NCBI GenBank assembly: GCA_903900335.1
Contig: CAIUMP010000022.1
Span: 1 to 64,000 of the forward strand
Reading direction: 5' to 3'
Length of the DNA: 64,000 nucleotides
Source: an uncultured Ignavibacteriota bacterium
GTDB taxonomy: Bacteria; Bacteroidota; Ignavibacteria; Palsa-1295
Below the pieces are notes generated by a model, which saw only the letters and a program-made list of their open reading frames with translations, did no database searches and was not told the DNA's origin. This document shows, one piece after another, positions 62,732 to 64,000 of this stretch (within the stretch, counting starts at the first letter, position 1; every line of letters starts with the position of its first letter). A program made the translations under genes and the position numbers.

Positions 62732-64000
62732 CTACTTCGTCACTATCGCAATCTCCGTCCTCCGATTCCTCGCGCGGCCCTCTTCCGTCGCATTATCCGC
62801 GACCGGGACGGATTCCCCAAACCCGATTGCCTTGATCCGCGACGGTGTAATTCCACCCTTTGCAATAGCCGCCTTCACTGCATCGGCGCGGCGTTGGGAG
62901 AGCTTCTTGTTGTAGTCCGGGTCTTTCGTGCTGTTGAGGCTATCCGTATGCCCGCGCAACTCGATTGTCATTGCTGGGAATGCCTTCATCAGATAGACAA
63001 TCCCATCAACCGCCTGCCTGGAGGACGCCGTGATCTCCGCCTTATCAAAATCAAAGTTCACATCGACCAGTCCCGACGTGCCAATGATCGGCGTATTATC
63101 GAACGACTGCACCGCGCTCACCGGATGACCGGGAATACAGACCTTCAGCGAAATCGTGTGCATGCCATACGCGCGCGGCGCGTAGTCGATCTCGTAGTAG
63201 TTCTTCAATTTGCGATAAACATCGCCAAAGACCGGATCGAACTCGTGCGAGCTATACACATTGTTATACGTACCGCCGCATTTGTTTGCAACATCCGGCA
63301 GATAGCCCTTGTCGGTATTGACACCGAAATCCACGCAGCAGATGAGCGTATTCGTCTTCCGAGCAAGCGTGATGACGGAGTCCTTCAGAATGGTTGAACT
63401 GTTATCCAAACCATCCGTGAAGACGATCACCGCGCGGCGGTCATACTCCCTTGCACCCGCAACGATTCCAACACCGGCTGCAATGCCATCGCCGATGGCA
63501 GTGAGTCCACCGAATCCCTCAAGTCCATTCTTGTGCAGATTGGATTTCAGCATCGCCGCATCTTTCGACAGCGGCGCTTCGACCGAGATCTTGTTGTCAT
63601 ACTTGATCAGCGAGATTGCATCCTCGGGTCGCTTGTTATCAATAAAATGCTCGGCAGCATCCTGCACCAAATGCGCGCGCTCTTCTCCCATCGAGCCACT
63701 GTGATCCATCACCAGTGCAATCGCAGTCGGCACACGGTCGGACTCCGATATTTCCTTGACCTTGAAATCCTTGATCTCTGTCGCCTTGCCCTCGATGGAG
63801 TCCATCAACATGCACCAAATCTTCTGCTTCCCCGCACCATAGAGCAAGTTGCCCGTAGAATCAACAATATGCACGAACAGCCGAATGCGATTTGGCTCGT
63901 TCGATTCAATGCGGCTCATATAAAACGCCGGTGTCTCCTTCGGCTTCGCGGGCAGCGGAGCGAGCGCATGGGCATAGACAGGCATGTAGCCCATCGGTGG
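62732..64000 (-). CDS. VWA-OmpA fusion protein (N-terminal part may lie outside window)
   Basis: At least 420 residues, running to the right edge, where the frame is open; the true start is probably beyond the window. It contains a von Willebrand A domain (about 90-265 of the visible part) with MIDAS motif DHSGSMG and VFTDGLDNSS, and a C-terminal OmpA-like domain (about 310-420: NFDFDKAEITASSRQAVDG, LRGHTDSLN, NRRTEIAIV) that binds peptidoglycan. The VWA MIDAS would bind a partner through a metal ion. It is likely periplasmic or outer-membrane attached, though no signal is visible in this portion. Function of the fusion is unknown. Confidence 0.85.
   Translation of the reverse strand, partial: PPMGYMPVYAHALAPLPAKPKETPAFYMSRIESNEPNRIRLFVHIVDSTGNLLYGAGKQKIWCMLMDSIEGKATEIKDFKVKEISESDRVPTAIALVMDHSGSMGEERAHLVQDAAEHFIDNKRPEDAISLIKYDNKISVEAPLSKDAAMLKSNLHKNGLEGFGGLTAIGDGIAAGVGIVAGAREYDRRAVIVFTDGLDNSSTILKDSVITLARKTNTLICCVDFGVNTDKGYLPDVANKCGGTYNNVYSSHEFDPVFGDVYRKLKNYYEIDYAPRAYGMHTISLKVCIPGHPVSAVQSFDNTPIIGTSGLVDVNFDFDKAEITASSRQAVDGIVYLMKAFPAMTIELRGHTDSLNSTKDPDYNKKLSQRRADAVKAAIAKGGITPSRIKAIGFGESVPVADNATEEGRARNRRTEIAIVTK

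Noticed and set aside
1-64000. CRISPR arrays, tRNA/rRNA genes, IS elements, prophage genes
   Set aside because: No regular direct repeats with spacers, cloverleaf sequences, transposase or phage-structural proteins were found.

Overview
The window looks like a chromosomal segment from a Gram-negative bacterium of the FCB superphylum, most likely near Ignavibacteria/Kapabacteria or another Bacteroidota-Chlorobiota lineage. This placement is inferred from content: four predicted secreted proteins end in type IX secretion (T9SS) type A sorting domains, there are PorE-like and PorW/SprE-like envelope proteins, tandem DUF2723 membrane proteins, PyrK next to PyrD, and few strong Shine-Dalgarno sites. 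I see no rRNA, tRNA, CRISPR array, insertion sequence or prophage. Most genes are ordinary housekeeping or cell-envelope genes.

Layout. 1-8 kb (mainly +): the 3' end of an aconitase with a strong terminator, two small unknown genes, a large TPR lipoprotein (PorW/SprE-like) overlapping pyrK-pyrD, a membrane-anchored lytic transglycosylase and a DUF4382-like lipoprotein. 8-22 kb (-): an outer-membrane-like protein, then a tightly packed envelope proteostasis run. In transcription order this is a three-domain PpiC chaperone, a SurA-like chaperone, three M16 peptidase paralogues (the last without its zinc motif), a MoxR ATPase, a T9SS-exported subtilase and a BatA-like VWA protein. 22-30 kb: a split transketolase, a divergent GH5 (endoglycoceramidase-like) hydrolase, and two secreted proteins, one a large BNR-repeat T9SS cargo. 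30-40 kb: a PorE-like PD40/OmpA protein, then on - a chain of LacD-type aldolase, sigma factor and GT-C membrane protein, preceded by ribulose-phosphate epimerase and a thioredoxin-TPR protein; then a T9SS cargo and an NAD-dependent epimerase. 40-47 kb: DinB-like protein, phhB-pepP, an outer-membrane barrel, a T9SS M1 metallopeptidase and a DHH phosphoesterase. 47-57.5 kb (-): a glycosylation-type cluster of two DUF2723 proteins, a dolichyl-phosphate-type GT2, a YfhO-family protein and a GT9. 57.5-64 kb (-): hemW, lepB, a BrnT/CopG-type toxin-antitoxin pair, lepA and the start-truncated end of a VWA-OmpA protein.

How it fits together. Much of the window serves envelope building and quality control: periplasmic chaperones (SurA-like), peptidases, signal peptidase I, peptidoglycan cleavage, T9SS parts and T9SS cargo, plus a membrane sugar-transfer cluster. 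Dispersed palindromic repeats are a second theme. One family of about 90-113 bp sits in three intergenic gaps. Two other short repeats lie in frame inside hemW and a GT-C gene. The most system-like arrangement is the overlapping MoxR-subtilase-BatA unit at the end of the SurA-M16 run.
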